In this document: in pieces, positions 1 through 9,500 of the stretch
How positions within the stretch are numbered: the first letter of the stretch is position 1
Layout of the letters: every line of letters starts with the position of its first letter
Assembly (NCBI GenBank): GCA_041389885.1
Contig: JAWKRB010000029.1
Span: 1 to 64,000 of the forward strand
DNA length: 64,000 nucleotides
Direction of reading: 5' to 3'
Origin: JAWKRB01 sp041389885
Lineage (GTDB): Bacteria > Myxococcota_A > Polyangia > Polyangiales > Ga0077539
Position numbers and translations under genes: made by a program
Notes under the pieces: model-generated
Database searches by the model: none
The model's input: only the letters and a program-made list of their open reading frames with translations
What the model was told of the DNA's origin: nothing

Positions 1-1
1 G

Positions 2-1114
2 AACGAGCTCCTCGACTGGATGCTCGCCGACTTCAACACCCGCGCCCTCGCCGGCAGCGCCACCGCCGAGCAGGTCGTGGGCGTGGCCCGCGAGGCCGCC
101 GTCGCGAGGCTCACCGCCGGGATCAATTCGCAAGACAACACCGTGCCCGTGCTCGGCGAGTTCGCGCGCCTGATCAACGGCGTCGCGACCCCCGCCGGCA
201 AGCAGGCCGCGACCGCGAGGCTCATCGCCGTCGCGCAGGAGTTCGAGGCCCCCGCCATCGACGCCCGGCTCCAGGCGAAGGCCAGGGAGCTCCTGCCGGG
301 CCGCGAGATTCCGGCCGAGACCATGACCCGCCTCGTGAGCCAGCTCCGAGAGCAGTACCTCGTGCGTATCTTTGACGCGATCAAGACCCTCGGACAGCCC
401 AACGGGGGCGAGTACCTGGTGGGCATCGCGGCCAACGCCAGCTCGCCCCTCGATCGCCGCAAGGCCGCGCTGGGGGCCGCGCAGAACATCGTGCCGGCCT
501 CGCAGGCGACGGCGCTCTTCGGGATCGTCAACTGCACCCCGTCGCCCGCCTGCAACATGGAGCTCCGTGGCCTGGCCGTCGATCGCCTGGGCGAGAGCCG
601 CGACCGCAACCTGCTCCCGCAGCTCTTCTCGCTCTTCGACACGCAGAACGGCGGCACGGCCGACAACGGCTTCATCGTGCGGTGGAAGCTCGGCGAGGCG
701 ATCATCCGGCTCGGCGGCGCGTCGGTGCTCCCCGAGTTCATGACGCACCTGAGCGTGGCCCGCCCCGCGCCCTTCGCGGGGTACACCTTCCGTGAGGTGA
801 ACGGCGAGGCGCAGGCCGTCGGCGACATCACCCCGCCGCCCCGCGCCGTGATGCGCGGGTTCCTCGCGGCGAACCATCCCCCTCAGGTGCGGGCGCTCGC
901 GGTGATCTACCTCGGGCTCAAGGGCGAGACCTCTGACCTCGCGCTCCTCGACGGTCTCCGCGGCGACACGTCCGCGATGAGCGGCGAGGGCTGGGAGGCC
1001 GAACAGCTCGCGACCCTCGGAGCCGTGGCGACCCGCGCCCGCGAGGGGCTGAACACCACCCTCCAGGGCGCGCAACAAGCGGCTGCGAACGCTGGCGCTC
1101 AAGCCGCTCGCTGA
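2..1114 (+). CDS. Helical-repeat (HEAT-like) protein, 5' end missing
   Basis: The frame is open to the left edge, so the true start lies outside the window; at least 370 residues are present. I do not recognise a named family. The sequence is Ala/Leu/Arg-rich and reads as successive amphipathic helices with short turns (for example around LDRRKAALGAAQ and MELRGLAVDRLGE), which suggests a HEAT/armadillo-like solenoid. There is a short Cys pair (CTPSPAC) near the middle and an Ala/Gln-rich tail. The stop is followed after 17 bp by an FHA-domain gene on the same strand, so it probably shares a transcript with the FHA pair. A scaffold or binding role is inferred from the fold only. Confidence 0.75.
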   Translation, partial: NELLDWMLADFNTRALAGSATAEQVVGVAREAAVARLTAGINSQDNTVPVLGEFARLINGVATPAGKQAATARLIAVAQEFEAPAIDARLQAKARELLPGREIPAETMTRLVSQLREQYLVRIFDAIKTLGQPNGGEYLVGIAANASSPLDRRKAALGAAQNIVPASQATALFGIVNCTPSPACNMELRGLAVDRLGESRDRNLLPQLFSLFDTQNGGTADNGFIVRWKLGEAIIRLGGASVLPEFMTHLSVARPAPFAGYTFREVNGEAQAVGDITPPPRAVMRGFLAANHPPQVRALAVIYLGLKGETSDLALLDGLRGDTSAMSGEGWEAEQLATLGAVATRAREGLNTTLQGAQQAAANAGAQAAR

Positions 1115-1131
1115 GAGAAGATCGAGACCCC

Positions 1132-1962
1132 ATGGCGGACCCGCAGAACCGAAGCCCTCGCACGTTTCAGTGCAGGGAGTACATCTGGGATGCCTTCGAT
1201 CAGCTCTCCCAGGAGCTCGACTGCAGCATCGACTCGCTCCTGAACGAGGCGCTGCGGCACTACGTGCTCCAGCGGGGTCGGGGCCTGCCCTACGCCGAGA
1301 TGGCCGAGCAGCCGGAGCCCCGCGCGCAGCAGGGCTACCGTCCCCAGCCGCCGATGCCGCCCATGGGGCGCCCGGGGATGCCTACGGGCATGGCGCCCGG
1401 CGCGCCTGCGTCCATGCGCCCCCCCGGGCCCCCGATGAATCGTCCGGGCATGCCTGGGATGCCCGGGATGCCGCAAGGCGGGCCGAGGCTGCCGCCCATG
1501 GGCGGGGGCCTCCCGCCCGCGCCGATGAACCGACCCCCGATGCCCGGCATGCCCGGGATGCCGCAGGGCTCGATGCCGATGATGGGCCGACCCGGCATGC
1601 CCGCCCCGCCGGGGCCGCCGCAGCCGCGCATGGGCCCGCCGCAGGGGATGCACGGAGCGCCCAGGCCCCCGTCCAACGCGGGGCGCACGCTCATCGCGAT
1701 CTACGAGGGGCAGCAGTACCCCGTGACCAAGGCCGAGTTCATCATCGGTCGGGGGCAGAAGACCAGCGACCTGACGATTCGCGACTCGAACGTGTCTCGA
1801 CGACACGCCTGCGTCGTCGAGTACAACGGCCAGTTCTGGATCGTCGACCAGCAGAGCACCAACGGCGTCGAGTTCAACGGCGCCAAGGTCGAGCGCAAGG
1901 TGATCGAAGACGGCGACCTGTACCGAATCTGCGATCACGAGATTCAGTTCGTCTACCGCTGA
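1132..1962 (+). CDS. RHH-like/FHA domain protein, copy 1
   Basis: 276 aa in three parts. Residues about 9-48 (from RTFQCREY to EALRHYV) look like a ribbon-helix-helix DNA-binding head: a short strand, a helix, a turn at LDCS and a second helix. Residues about 53-182 are a Pro/Gly/Met-rich linker with repeated PGMPGMP units. Residues about 184-276 are an FHA domain with G206-R207, the phosphothreonine-binding SRRH at 222-225 and the later STNGV motif, all intact. FHA domains bind phosphothreonine peptides, so the protein probably reads a Ser/Thr kinase signal; the head may bind DNA or only dimerise. No signal peptide or membrane segment is present, so it should be cytoplasmic. A close paralog follows about 110 bp downstream. 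Confidence 0.9.
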   Translation: MADPQNRSPRTFQCREYIWDAFDQLSQELDCSIDSLLNEALRHYVLQRGRGLPYAEMAEQPEPRAQQGYRPQPPMPPMGRPGMPTGMAPGAPASMRPPGPPMNRPGMPGMPGMPQGGPRLPPMGGGLPPAPMNRPPMPGMPGMPQGSMPMMGRPGMPAPPGPPQPRMGPPQGMHGAPRPPSNAGRTLIAIYEGQQYPVTKAEFIIGRGQKTSDLTIRDSNVSRRHACVVEYNGQFWIVDQQSTNGVEFNGAKVERKVIEDGDLYRICDHEIQFVYR

Positions 1963-1985
1963 GCGTCGCTCCGCCCGAGAAGAAA

Positions 1986-2014
1986 TTGGCCGCCGGCGCG
2001 CGTTTGGGTGATAT
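1986..2014 (+). promoter_or_regulatory. Possible sigma-70-like promoter before second FHA gene
   Basis: TTGGCC at 1986-1991 and TGATAT at 2009-2014 are separated by 17 bp in one of the few AT-containing patches of the 108-bp gap between the two FHA genes. Each box matches the consensus only partly, so this is a weak call. Confidence 0.25.
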
Positions 2015-2070
2015 CGTCCGGCGACGCCGTGGTGGGGCGGTTCGGGCCGCCGCGGTGACGAAAGCGAGCC

Positions 2071-2751
2071 ATGAGCGAAGACCCTAATCGCAAGAGCCTG
2101 AGGCAGTTCCAGTCTCGGGACTACCTCTGGACGATCTTCGAACAGATGTCCCAGGAGCTCGACTGCTCGGTGGACTATCTGGTCAACGAGGCGATGAAGC
2201 ACTACGCCCGCGCCCAGGGGCGCATCCAGGGCCCCGGCCCCACGATGGCCGGGGGCCGGCCGCCGGGCGCGAACCCCATGCCGCGCATGGGATCGTCGAT
2301 GGGGGGCGCCCGACCGGGGATGCCCGGCCCGCGCCCGGGGATGCCTGGTCCCAACGGCGCGATGGCGTACCCCGGCGCGAGGCCCGCGCGACCGGGCTTT
2401 CCGCCGTCGCCCGCGGCGCCCAGGATGCCCCCGCCGCAGGTGCCCGTGGCCTCCGTCGCGCCCCCGCCCGGCGCGATGCTCTACGCCCTCTACGAGGGCC
2501 AGAAGTACCCGGTCAACAAGGACGAGTTCTACATCGGCCGCAGCAACAAGAGCTGCGACCTGATCGTGAAAGACCCCAACGTCTCGCGGCAGCACGCGCG
2601 CATCGTTCGCCACCAGGGGCAGTACTGGATGGTCGACATGGGCAGCACCAACGGCATCGAGTTTCAGGGACAGCGCGTCGACCGTCGCCCCATCGGAGAG
2701 GGCGACGTCTTTCGCATCTGCGACCACGACGTGATCTTCACCTACCGCTGA
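2071..2751 (+). CDS. RHH-like/FHA domain protein, copy 2
   Basis: 226 aa, a paralog of the preceding gene with the same order: an RHH-like head (about residues 7-46, including SQELDCSVDYLVNEAMKHY), a Pro/Gly/Met/Ala-rich linker (about 50-135) and a C-terminal FHA domain (about 136-226) with G156-R157, SRQHAR and STNGI. The head and FHA domain are well conserved between the two copies while the linkers have diverged and differ in length. That pattern suggests selection on both ends and a flexible spacer. It is cytoplasmic by sequence. Its last 14 bases overlap the end of the convergent DUF3857 gene. Binding of phosphothreonine is expected from the family; its partner and any DNA target are unknown. 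Confidence 0.9.
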   Translation: MSEDPNRKSLRQFQSRDYLWTIFEQMSQELDCSVDYLVNEAMKHYARAQGRIQGPGPTMAGGRPPGANPMPRMGSSMGGARPGMPGPRPGMPGPNGAMAYPGARPARPGFPPSPAAPRMPPPQVPVASVAPPPGAMLYALYEGQKYPVNKDEFYIGRSNKSCDLIVKDPNVSRQHARIVRHQGQYWMVDMGSTNGIEFQGQRVDRRPIGEGDVFRICDHDVIFTYR

Positions 2752-5700
2752 GCGCGATCGAGACGCGGCGGGTGTCCGCCGTGTCGAGCGCGCGCACCGA
2801 GCCCGCGAAGCGCTCGTAGTCCTCGACGCGCACGCGCCCGGTGGGCACCTCGACGGTGCGGAGCAGGGTGAAGCCGTCGTCGCGCGCGCCCCAGCGGGTG
2901 CTCCAGCGCACCCCCGGCGCCTCGCCCGACTCGCCCTGCGGCAGCGCCTCGACGCGCGCCCCCGCGGGCAGGTGCACCGTGAGGTCGAGGACCGCGCGGA
3001 TGGGGTCGCCGTTCCACAGCGGCACCGTGCGCGACGGGGCCTCGGCGAAGGTGCGCGCGGCCTCGGAGTGAAAGATCCCGTCGAAGGTGACGCGCGCGCC
3101 CGCGCGGCTCGCGACGCCCGGCGCGCTGAACGCGTAGCGCATCACCACCGGCGCCTCGACGTCTTCGACGCCCTCGACGGCGATCGACTCGAGCGACGCG
3201 CCCGCGACCATGCCCCCGACGTAGGCCTCGAACTGCCGCGAGCGGATCGACTCGTTCATGCGCCGCAGGGCCGCGCGCGCGCCCGTGGCGGCGTAGCCCG
3301 TGAGGGTCTCGACCACCGTGGCGTGGCCCTCGCCGCTCGCGTCCAGGCGCAGGTCGACGCGCAGTGAGCGACCGTGCTGCGAGAGGTCGAGGGGCGGGAC
3401 CTGCGCGCGCGTCGCGCCCTCCACCAGCAGCAGCGCGTCGCCGCCGGCGGTGGCCGGGGGCACATACGCGGTGGGGGCGTTGTTGTCGGCCGCGGTGATC
3501 CAGCGCTCGCCCGACTCGGTGGTCACCCGGAGCAGGAGCGACTGAAACGTGCTGTCGTCGGCGAGGTCGCTGCGCGTCGCGTCGGCGCTGCCCTGGCGCA
3601 CCAGCGCGATGTCGCACGGGATGTCGGAGAGGCGCAGCAGGTAGCACAGCACCCGCGTGCGGTGCCCCTGCCGGGCGGAGAGCATCCGCGGCGCGCTGTC
3701 GAAGGGCGTGCCCCCGCGCTCCTGCTGGATGTTGGAGAGCACCCAGTGGTGCAGGCGCGTGAGGCGCTCGTCGCGGGTGCGCGCGCCGGCGGTGAGCTCT
3801 CGCGCGAGCCGCTCGGCGTCGGGGTCGCGCGCGTCGGCCTCGATGAGGCGCTCGCGCAGCGCGTCGACGAAGCGCGGCCAGGTCGCGCCCACGCCCACGG
3901 CGACCGAGGGGAGAAACTCGCGACCGGCGATGGAGCCGGGCTCGGCGGTGAGCCGGTCGCTCTGCCGGGCGACCCAGCGGAGCTCTTGCAGCCCGTCGCG
4001 GGTCGCGCGCTGAAGCTCCGGCGCGGGGCCCCGCGGGTCGAGCATCACGGGCATCGACTCGGGCGCCACGACGACGTACTCCGAGCGGTCGTAGGGCACC
4101 TCGAAGCCGCGGAAATAGAAGCGGTCACCGAGGAATCCCCCGGGCGCGAGCTCGGCCGGGGGGAGCGCGCGCACGTACTCGAATTCCACCGCGTCGCCGG
4201 GGCTCAGGTCGGGGAGGGAGAACGAGTCGCGCTGCGCGATCGTCTCGGGCTCGAGCACCCGCCCGTCGGCCTTGAGCGTGCGCAGGCGCCACACGGTCGA
4301 GTTCGGGGGAGGGCTGAACTCCCCGTGCTGGTCGACGCCCTCGCGCGACTGCACGCGGATCACGTTGTGCGTGAGCTCGAGCGCCGAGCCGTCGTGGAAG
4401 GTGCGGCGCACGGTGTAGTCGAGCACCAGCACCGCGCTGCTCTCGTAGGTCCGCCCGCTGCGGTCGAACTCGCGCAGGATCTCGCGCCCGTCGAGGCGCC
4501 ACGGCGCGAGGTCTTCGCGCCGCGCGAGGAAGCCCCGGAGTCGGTAGAGCCCCGCGAGCTCCGCCGGGCGCCGCGCGAGCTCGGCGTCGAGGAGCGCCCG
4601 CGCCAGGTCGCGCTGCCCCGTGGCGACGGCGAGGTCGGCGACGTCGGCGCGGAGGGTGTCGTCTTCGGGCATCTCGGGGAGCAGCGCCCGGCCTCGGCGC
4701 AGCGCCTCGGGGAGGTCGCCGCGCATCCGCGAGAGCTCCGAGAGCGAGCGGCGCAGGCCGCGCCCGTCGGGGTCGTCGGCGAGCATGCGCTCGAGCTCCT
4801 GGGCGGCGTCGTCCCAGCGGCGCGCGCGGCGCAGGGCCTGGAGCGGGAGCTCGCTCAGCGCGTCGCACCGCCGCACCACGTCGCCGAGCTCGGTCTCGTC
4901 GCGGGCGTCGCCGCGGCGCTCGGCGAGGGTGAAGAGCATGCGCGCGGGCCAGCACGCGCGGGGGTCGCGGGACCGCGCGCGCTCGAGCACGGCGCGGGCC
5001 TCGCCCTCCCAATTGCGCTGAAGGAGCCGGTCGGCGAGCTCGGCCTCGACCTCGGGGTTGTCGACGAAGGTCCGGTGCGCCTCGCGGACCATCGCCAGCG
5101 CCTCGTCGCCCCGCTCGTCCTGCGCCGCGAGGCGCGCGAGATGCAGCGGCGCGAAGTACGCCCGCGGGTCCTTGCGCCGCACCGACTCCAGCGCCTGCCG
5201 CGCGCGGTCCCGCTGCTGCGACACGGTGCGAAACGGATCCGCCTGCGCCACGCCCGCCCACGCGATGAGCGTCGCCGCCGCCGCGTCGTCGGTCGCGATG
5301 GGGCGCAGCAACTCCCGCGCGGCCACGACGTTGCGGCGCGCGTACGCCAGCTCCGCGAGCACGTACCGCCCGAACGCGCTCGTAGGATGCTGCGCCGCAG
5401 GGAGATAGGCGTCGTCCTGCGGCTCGGCGGGGGCGTCGAGGGGGGTCGGCGGCGCGGGGTTCGCGGCGCCGTTCGTGTCGGTGAAGCGCGCGACGGCGAC
5501 GCCCGCGAGGTCGGTCACGGCGGCGATGACCAGCGGCGAGTGGTACCCGCTCGCGACCTTCACCCGGAGGGTGTGCGCGCCGGCCGAGAGCCGCAGGGGC
5601 ACGTGCACCGACGAGCCCGTCGCGCGGGCGCGGGGGTCGAGGGTCGCCACGCGCGCGCCGTCGACCAGCACCGCGAAGGCGTTGGGCGACTCGACGTAGA

Positions 5701-6511
5701 CCATCACCTCGCCGCCGCGCTCGAGGGTGAAGTCCGCGCTCGCGTAGAGCACCCCGGTGAGGGTCACGCCGCGGCCCAGGTTCGCCGCGCAGCCGCGGGC
5801 GCGCACGGCGTACACCGGGCTGCTCCCGCGCCCGGGGCCGAGGTCGTAGCTCGCGGCGAGGGGGCCGACGCCCTCGGGGGGAAAGGTCCGGTCGAAGCTC
5901 AGGTTGGGCAGCGGGCCGAAGGGGCCGGCCACGCGCAGGCTCGTGGCGCAGCCCGCGCGGTCGGTCCAGCGGGACGCGAGCTCTCTCGCGCCCACCTCGC
6001 GCGCCCAGCGCACGGCGCCCTCGAAGAGGCGCACGCGGGCCGCGGCGCCGAGGTGGCCGGCCTCGGCCTCGCAGCGCTCGAGCAGGGCGGTGAAGGGCGT
6101 GGCGAAGTCGCGCACGTCGCCGCGGAGCGCGAGGAGCTTGCCGACGCACACCTCGGCGAGGGCCGCGCCGAGGGGGTGCGGCGCGGCGCGCGCGGCGTCG
6201 ACGGCGGCGATGTACTCGGTGAGGGCGCGCTCGAAGTCGCCGTGCTGCGCGGCGAGCAGGCCCCGGCCGAAGCGCACGGCGGGGTCGCGCGGCGCGCGCT
6301 GCGAGAGGGCCTCGAGCTCGCGCAGGGCGACGTCGACCTCGCCGCCGGGGGCGGTGAGCTCGGCGAGGCCGCGCGCGGTGCGGGCGGCGACGTCGTCGGG
6401 GGCGCGGGCGGCGCGGTCGCGGGCGGCGACGAGCTCGGGCACGGGCATGACGCGGCGGTGCGACGAGGCGCACCCCAGCAGCGCGAAGGCGAGGGCGGCG
6501 CGGCGGATCAT
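2738..6511 (-). CDS. DUF3857/transglutaminase-like lipoprotein, catalytic residues lost
   Basis: 1257 aa. It begins with a lipoprotein signal (MIRRAALAFALLGC), so it is probably anchored outside the inner membrane. A long helical TPR-like region is interrupted by a jelly-roll-like segment around residues 250-330. DUF3857 spans about 690-830, a transglutaminase-like fold about 910-1010, and a beta-rich tail follows. Where the upstream paralog has GDCKDKA, this protein has GHRTRV at 949-954 with no Cys, and the paralog's FNHAI and LDGT equivalents are also changed, so it is probably not an active transglutaminase. Its ATG overlaps the TGA of the upstream paralog (ATGA), indicating coupled translation. 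The C-terminal codons overlap the convergent FHA gene by 14 bp. The function is unknown; a binding or scaffold role is inferred. Confidence 0.88.
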   Translation of the reverse strand: MIRRAALAFALLGCASSHRRVMPVPELVAARDRAARAPDDVAARTARGLAELTAPGGEVDVALRELEALSQRAPRDPAVRFGRGLLAAQHGDFERALTEYIAAVDAARAAPHPLGAALAEVCVGKLLALRGDVRDFATPFTALLERCEAEAGHLGAAARVRLFEGAVRWAREVGARELASRWTDRAGCATSLRVAGPFGPLPNLSFDRTFPPEGVGPLAASYDLGPGRGSSPVYAVRARGCAANLGRGVTLTGVLYASADFTLERGGEVMVYVESPNAFAVLVDGARVATLDPRARATGSSVHVPLRLSAGAHTLRVKVASGYHSPLVIAAVTDLAGVAVARFTDTNGAANPAPPTPLDAPAEPQDDAYLPAAQHPTSAFGRYVLAELAYARRNVVAARELLRPIATDDAAAATLIAWAGVAQADPFRTVSQQRDRARQALESVRRKDPRAYFAPLHLARLAAQDERGDEALAMVREAHRTFVDNPEVEAELADRLLQRNWEGEARAVLERARSRDPRACWPARMLFTLAERRGDARDETELGDVVRRCDALSELPLQALRRARRWDDAAQELERMLADDPDGRGLRRSLSELSRMRGDLPEALRRGRALLPEMPEDDTLRADVADLAVATGQRDLARALLDAELARRPAELAGLYRLRGFLARREDLAPWRLDGREILREFDRSGRTYESSAVLVLDYTVRRTFHDGSALELTHNVIRVQSREGVDQHGEFSPPPNSTVWRLRTLKADGRVLEPETIAQRDSFSLPDLSPGDAVEFEYVRALPPAELAPGGFLGDRFYFRGFEVPYDRSEYVVVAPESMPVMLDPRGPAPELQRATRDGLQELRWVARQSDRLTAEPGSIAGREFLPSVAVGVGATWPRFVDALRERLIEADARDPDAERLARELTAGARTRDERLTRLHHWVLSNIQQERGGTPFDSAPRMLSARQGHRTRVLCYLLRLSDIPCDIALVRQGSADATRSDLADDSTFQSLLLRVTTESGERWITAADNNAPTAYVPPATAGGDALLLVEGATRAQVPPLDLSQHGRSLRVDLRLDASGEGHATVVETLTGYAATGARAALRRMNESIRSRQFEAYVGGMVAGASLESIAVEGVEDVEAPVVMRYAFSAPGVASRAGARVTFDGIFHSEAARTFAEAPSRTVPLWNGDPIRAVLDLTVHLPAGARVEALPQGESGEAPGVRWSTRWGARDDGFTLLRTVEVPTGRVRVEDYERFAGSVRALDTADTRRVSIALSGR

Positions 6512-9500
6512 CGCGCGCCCCCGGGGAGCCGCACGGTGACGCGTCGGGCCAGGGCCTCGTCGACGGCGCTGCAGAACGCGCGGAACGCTGGGTACTCTTG
6601 CGGGGTCACTCGGTCTCTCCGGAGGGTGAGCACGCGGCGCACGAGGAGGGTGCTCCCGCTCGCGGTGACGCGGTACTCGAAGCGCCCGAACTCGTTGTCG
6701 ATCTCGACGGCGGGGGGGACGTCGACGGCGCTGGCGCCCGCGGGGAGCGTCACCCGCCGCGTCTCGTCGAGGGTGCTCGGCACGCCGAGGACCAGGTCGT
6801 AGCGGCGGTTGGTGCGGGCCGCGTAGCGACGGGAGAGGTCCATGGGCGCGGCGCCGTGCAGGAGCATGTCGGCGCCCTGCCGCGTGCCGAGCTGGGGCAG
6901 CCGCGCGTCGTACTCGAAGCGCGCGTCGGCCTCCACGTCGGTGAGGTCTCCCGCGCGCACGGCGGTCACGCGAATGCCCGCCCAGCGGTCGCGGAGGTCG
7001 TCCTCGATGCGCTCGGCCCGGGTCGCGGGCACGCTGAGCCTCGCGCGCACGCCGCCCGCGTCGGGGCCGCGCTGCGACTGGGTCACGTGAAACTCCGCGG
7101 CGCCGTCGGCGTCGACGCGCACGGCGGCCTCCACCCGCGTGACGTTCTGCGCCGCGGTGAACACCGGCGTGGTCACGAAGCGCGCGCCGCCGCTGGGGTC
7201 GACCACGAGGGCCGAGGCGCCCTGGTCGCCCGAGGGCAGCTCGTTCATCCCGCTGTTCTGCGCGGTGCCGTCGAGGTAGAGGTCCAGCGAGGGCACGTAC
7301 GCGATCGCGTGGTTGAACACCGCGAGGCTCGCGGGCTCGGCGAGGATCGTCCCCTGGTCGCGGGTGCGGATCAGCACGAGGTGCGCCTCGACGCCCGCCT
7401 CGCGCAGCATCGTCACGATCACCGACGCCTTGTCCTTGCAGTCTCCGAAGCCCCGCGTGCACACCTGCGGCACCGCGTACGGCTTGTACCCGTGGATGCC
7501 GAACTCCAGCGCGACGTACCGCGTGTTCGCGATCACCCAGTCGTAGACCGCGCGCACCTTGTCGCGGGGGTCGGTCATGCCCGCCGTGATGCGCCGCACC
7601 GTCGCGCGCAGCCGGTCGTCGGCCACGAGCTGGTCGCGCACGAGCCCCCACCACCACGCGCCGACCTCGGCCCAGGTGCGGTAGGTGCTCACGTGGAGGT
7701 ACATGCCGCGCTCGGTGCGCCCAGGGGCGCGCTCCTCGGGGTGCAGCGCGGGCACGTCGTCGGCGCTGAAGGTGTGCACGCGCGCGTCGCCGTCGTCGCG
7801 CTCCTCGTGGCGCAGGGCGGGGAGGCCCGCGGGCGCGAGGTCGCTGAAATAGAAGCGCCGCCCCCGCGGGGCGCGGAGCACGTAGCGAAAGCGCGCGCGG
7901 GGCACCTCGGCCTGCACGAGCTGCAGGTCGCCGAAGTAGTCGGCGAACACGTTGCGGAACGACACGTCGTCCACGCGCCAGCGCAGCTCGACCACGTCGC
8001 CCGGCGCGAGGTTGGCGAAGCGCACCTGCGCCACGCGGTTGGTGAAATACATCCGCATGGAGGGGTCGCTGTTCACCGCGAACTCGTCGAGCTGCACGCC
8101 CTCCTCGACGCTGCCGTCGCGGTGGTGCACCCGCGCCGCGCGCAGCTCAAACCGCTGCGACTCAGGGTCATAGCTCATGGTGTAGACCCGGCCGTCGCGG
8201 GCGCCCTGCTCGGTGCGCACCTCGTACACGGCCTGGCGGAACATCCCCGACAGCCCGTTGGCGTACACCGTGCGGGCGGTGAGCTCCTGCAGCGAGCGCA
8301 CGTGAAAGTCCTCGGCGCGCTGGGGCGACGCGGGGTCTCCGCGCCGGGCGAGGAAGGCCGCGGGCTCCTCGGCGAGGGCCTCGTCGGCGCGGGGCTCTGA
8401 GGGCTCGAGGGCCTCCAGGTGCGCGCGCACCTCGCGGTCCTGCGGGCGCAGGGCGAGCACCCGGCGCATGGCGGCGCGGGCGTCGTCGCGGTGGCCCAGG
8501 CGCTCCTCGAGCTCGGCGCGGGCGCGCCAGAGCCCTGTCTCTTCGGGGGCGATGTCCTCGCACGCGCGGGCCAGCACCGCGGCGCCGCGGGCGCCCTCGC
8601 CGGCCGACTCGAGGAGCCCCGCGGCGGTGGAGTACACCGACAGCCGGTCGGGGCGCAGCGCGAGCATCTCCTCGGCGAGGGCGACGACGGTCGGGCGGTC
8701 GCCGACGGCGCGGGCGTCGCGGGCGAGGCCCTCGAGCACGTCGAGGTCGGTCGCGCGAATCTCGCGCAGCGCGCGGCGCAGGCGGGTGGCCTCGTCGTGC
8801 TGCCCCGCGTGCTCGGCCACGCCGATGCGCGCGCGCAGCAGCGCGGCGGTGCGCGGCGCGCGGGCGGCGGCCTCGGTGAGGCGCTCGTGCGCGGTGACCT
8901 GCAGGCCGATGTCGTCGAGGGCGAGGGCGTGCTCGATCCACGGCAGCACGAAGCCGTCGTCGCCGCGCATCGCGGCGTCGAGGTAGGGGAGCGACTCCTC
9001 GGGGTGCACGCCGACGCGGCGCTCGTGGCCCAGCGCCGAGAGCACGTGCGCGTCGCCGGGCGCGAGCGCGTAGGCGCGCTGGAGCGCCTGGAGCCTGCGG
9101 TTGCGGTCGGTGCTGAGCTCCGCGAGGAGCATCCAGCGAGACACCGTGGGCTGCGCCCGCGCGGCGCGCTCGGCCAGGTCGGCGGCCTGCGGATCGGCGG
9201 GGTCGTCGGCGCCGGTGAGGGCGAGCCAGCGCGCGTAGTCTTCGAGGCTCTGGGCGGTCGCGCCAGGGCGCGCCGCGGCGGCGCGGAGGGTGGCGAGCAC
9301 GCCCTGCTCGGGCGGCGCGGCGGTGACGGGGAGGGGCGAGATCGTGGGCGCCGCGGCGGGGTTCGGGTCGACGGCGAGGTTCGCGAGGGGGGCGCCGTTG
9401 GGGCGGGTGAGCCGCGCGAAGAAGGCCATGCCGCGGTCGTCGGTGCAGAGCTTGAGCATCACCCGGTTGGCGCCCGCGCGCAGGCGCACGGCGGCGCCGC

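Noticed and set aside
3374..6802. Plus-strand open frame of about 1140 codons
   Set aside because: It is antisense to the DUF3857 lipoprotein gene; its translation is dominated by Arg/Ala/Glu/Gly with no family motif, a product of very high GC.
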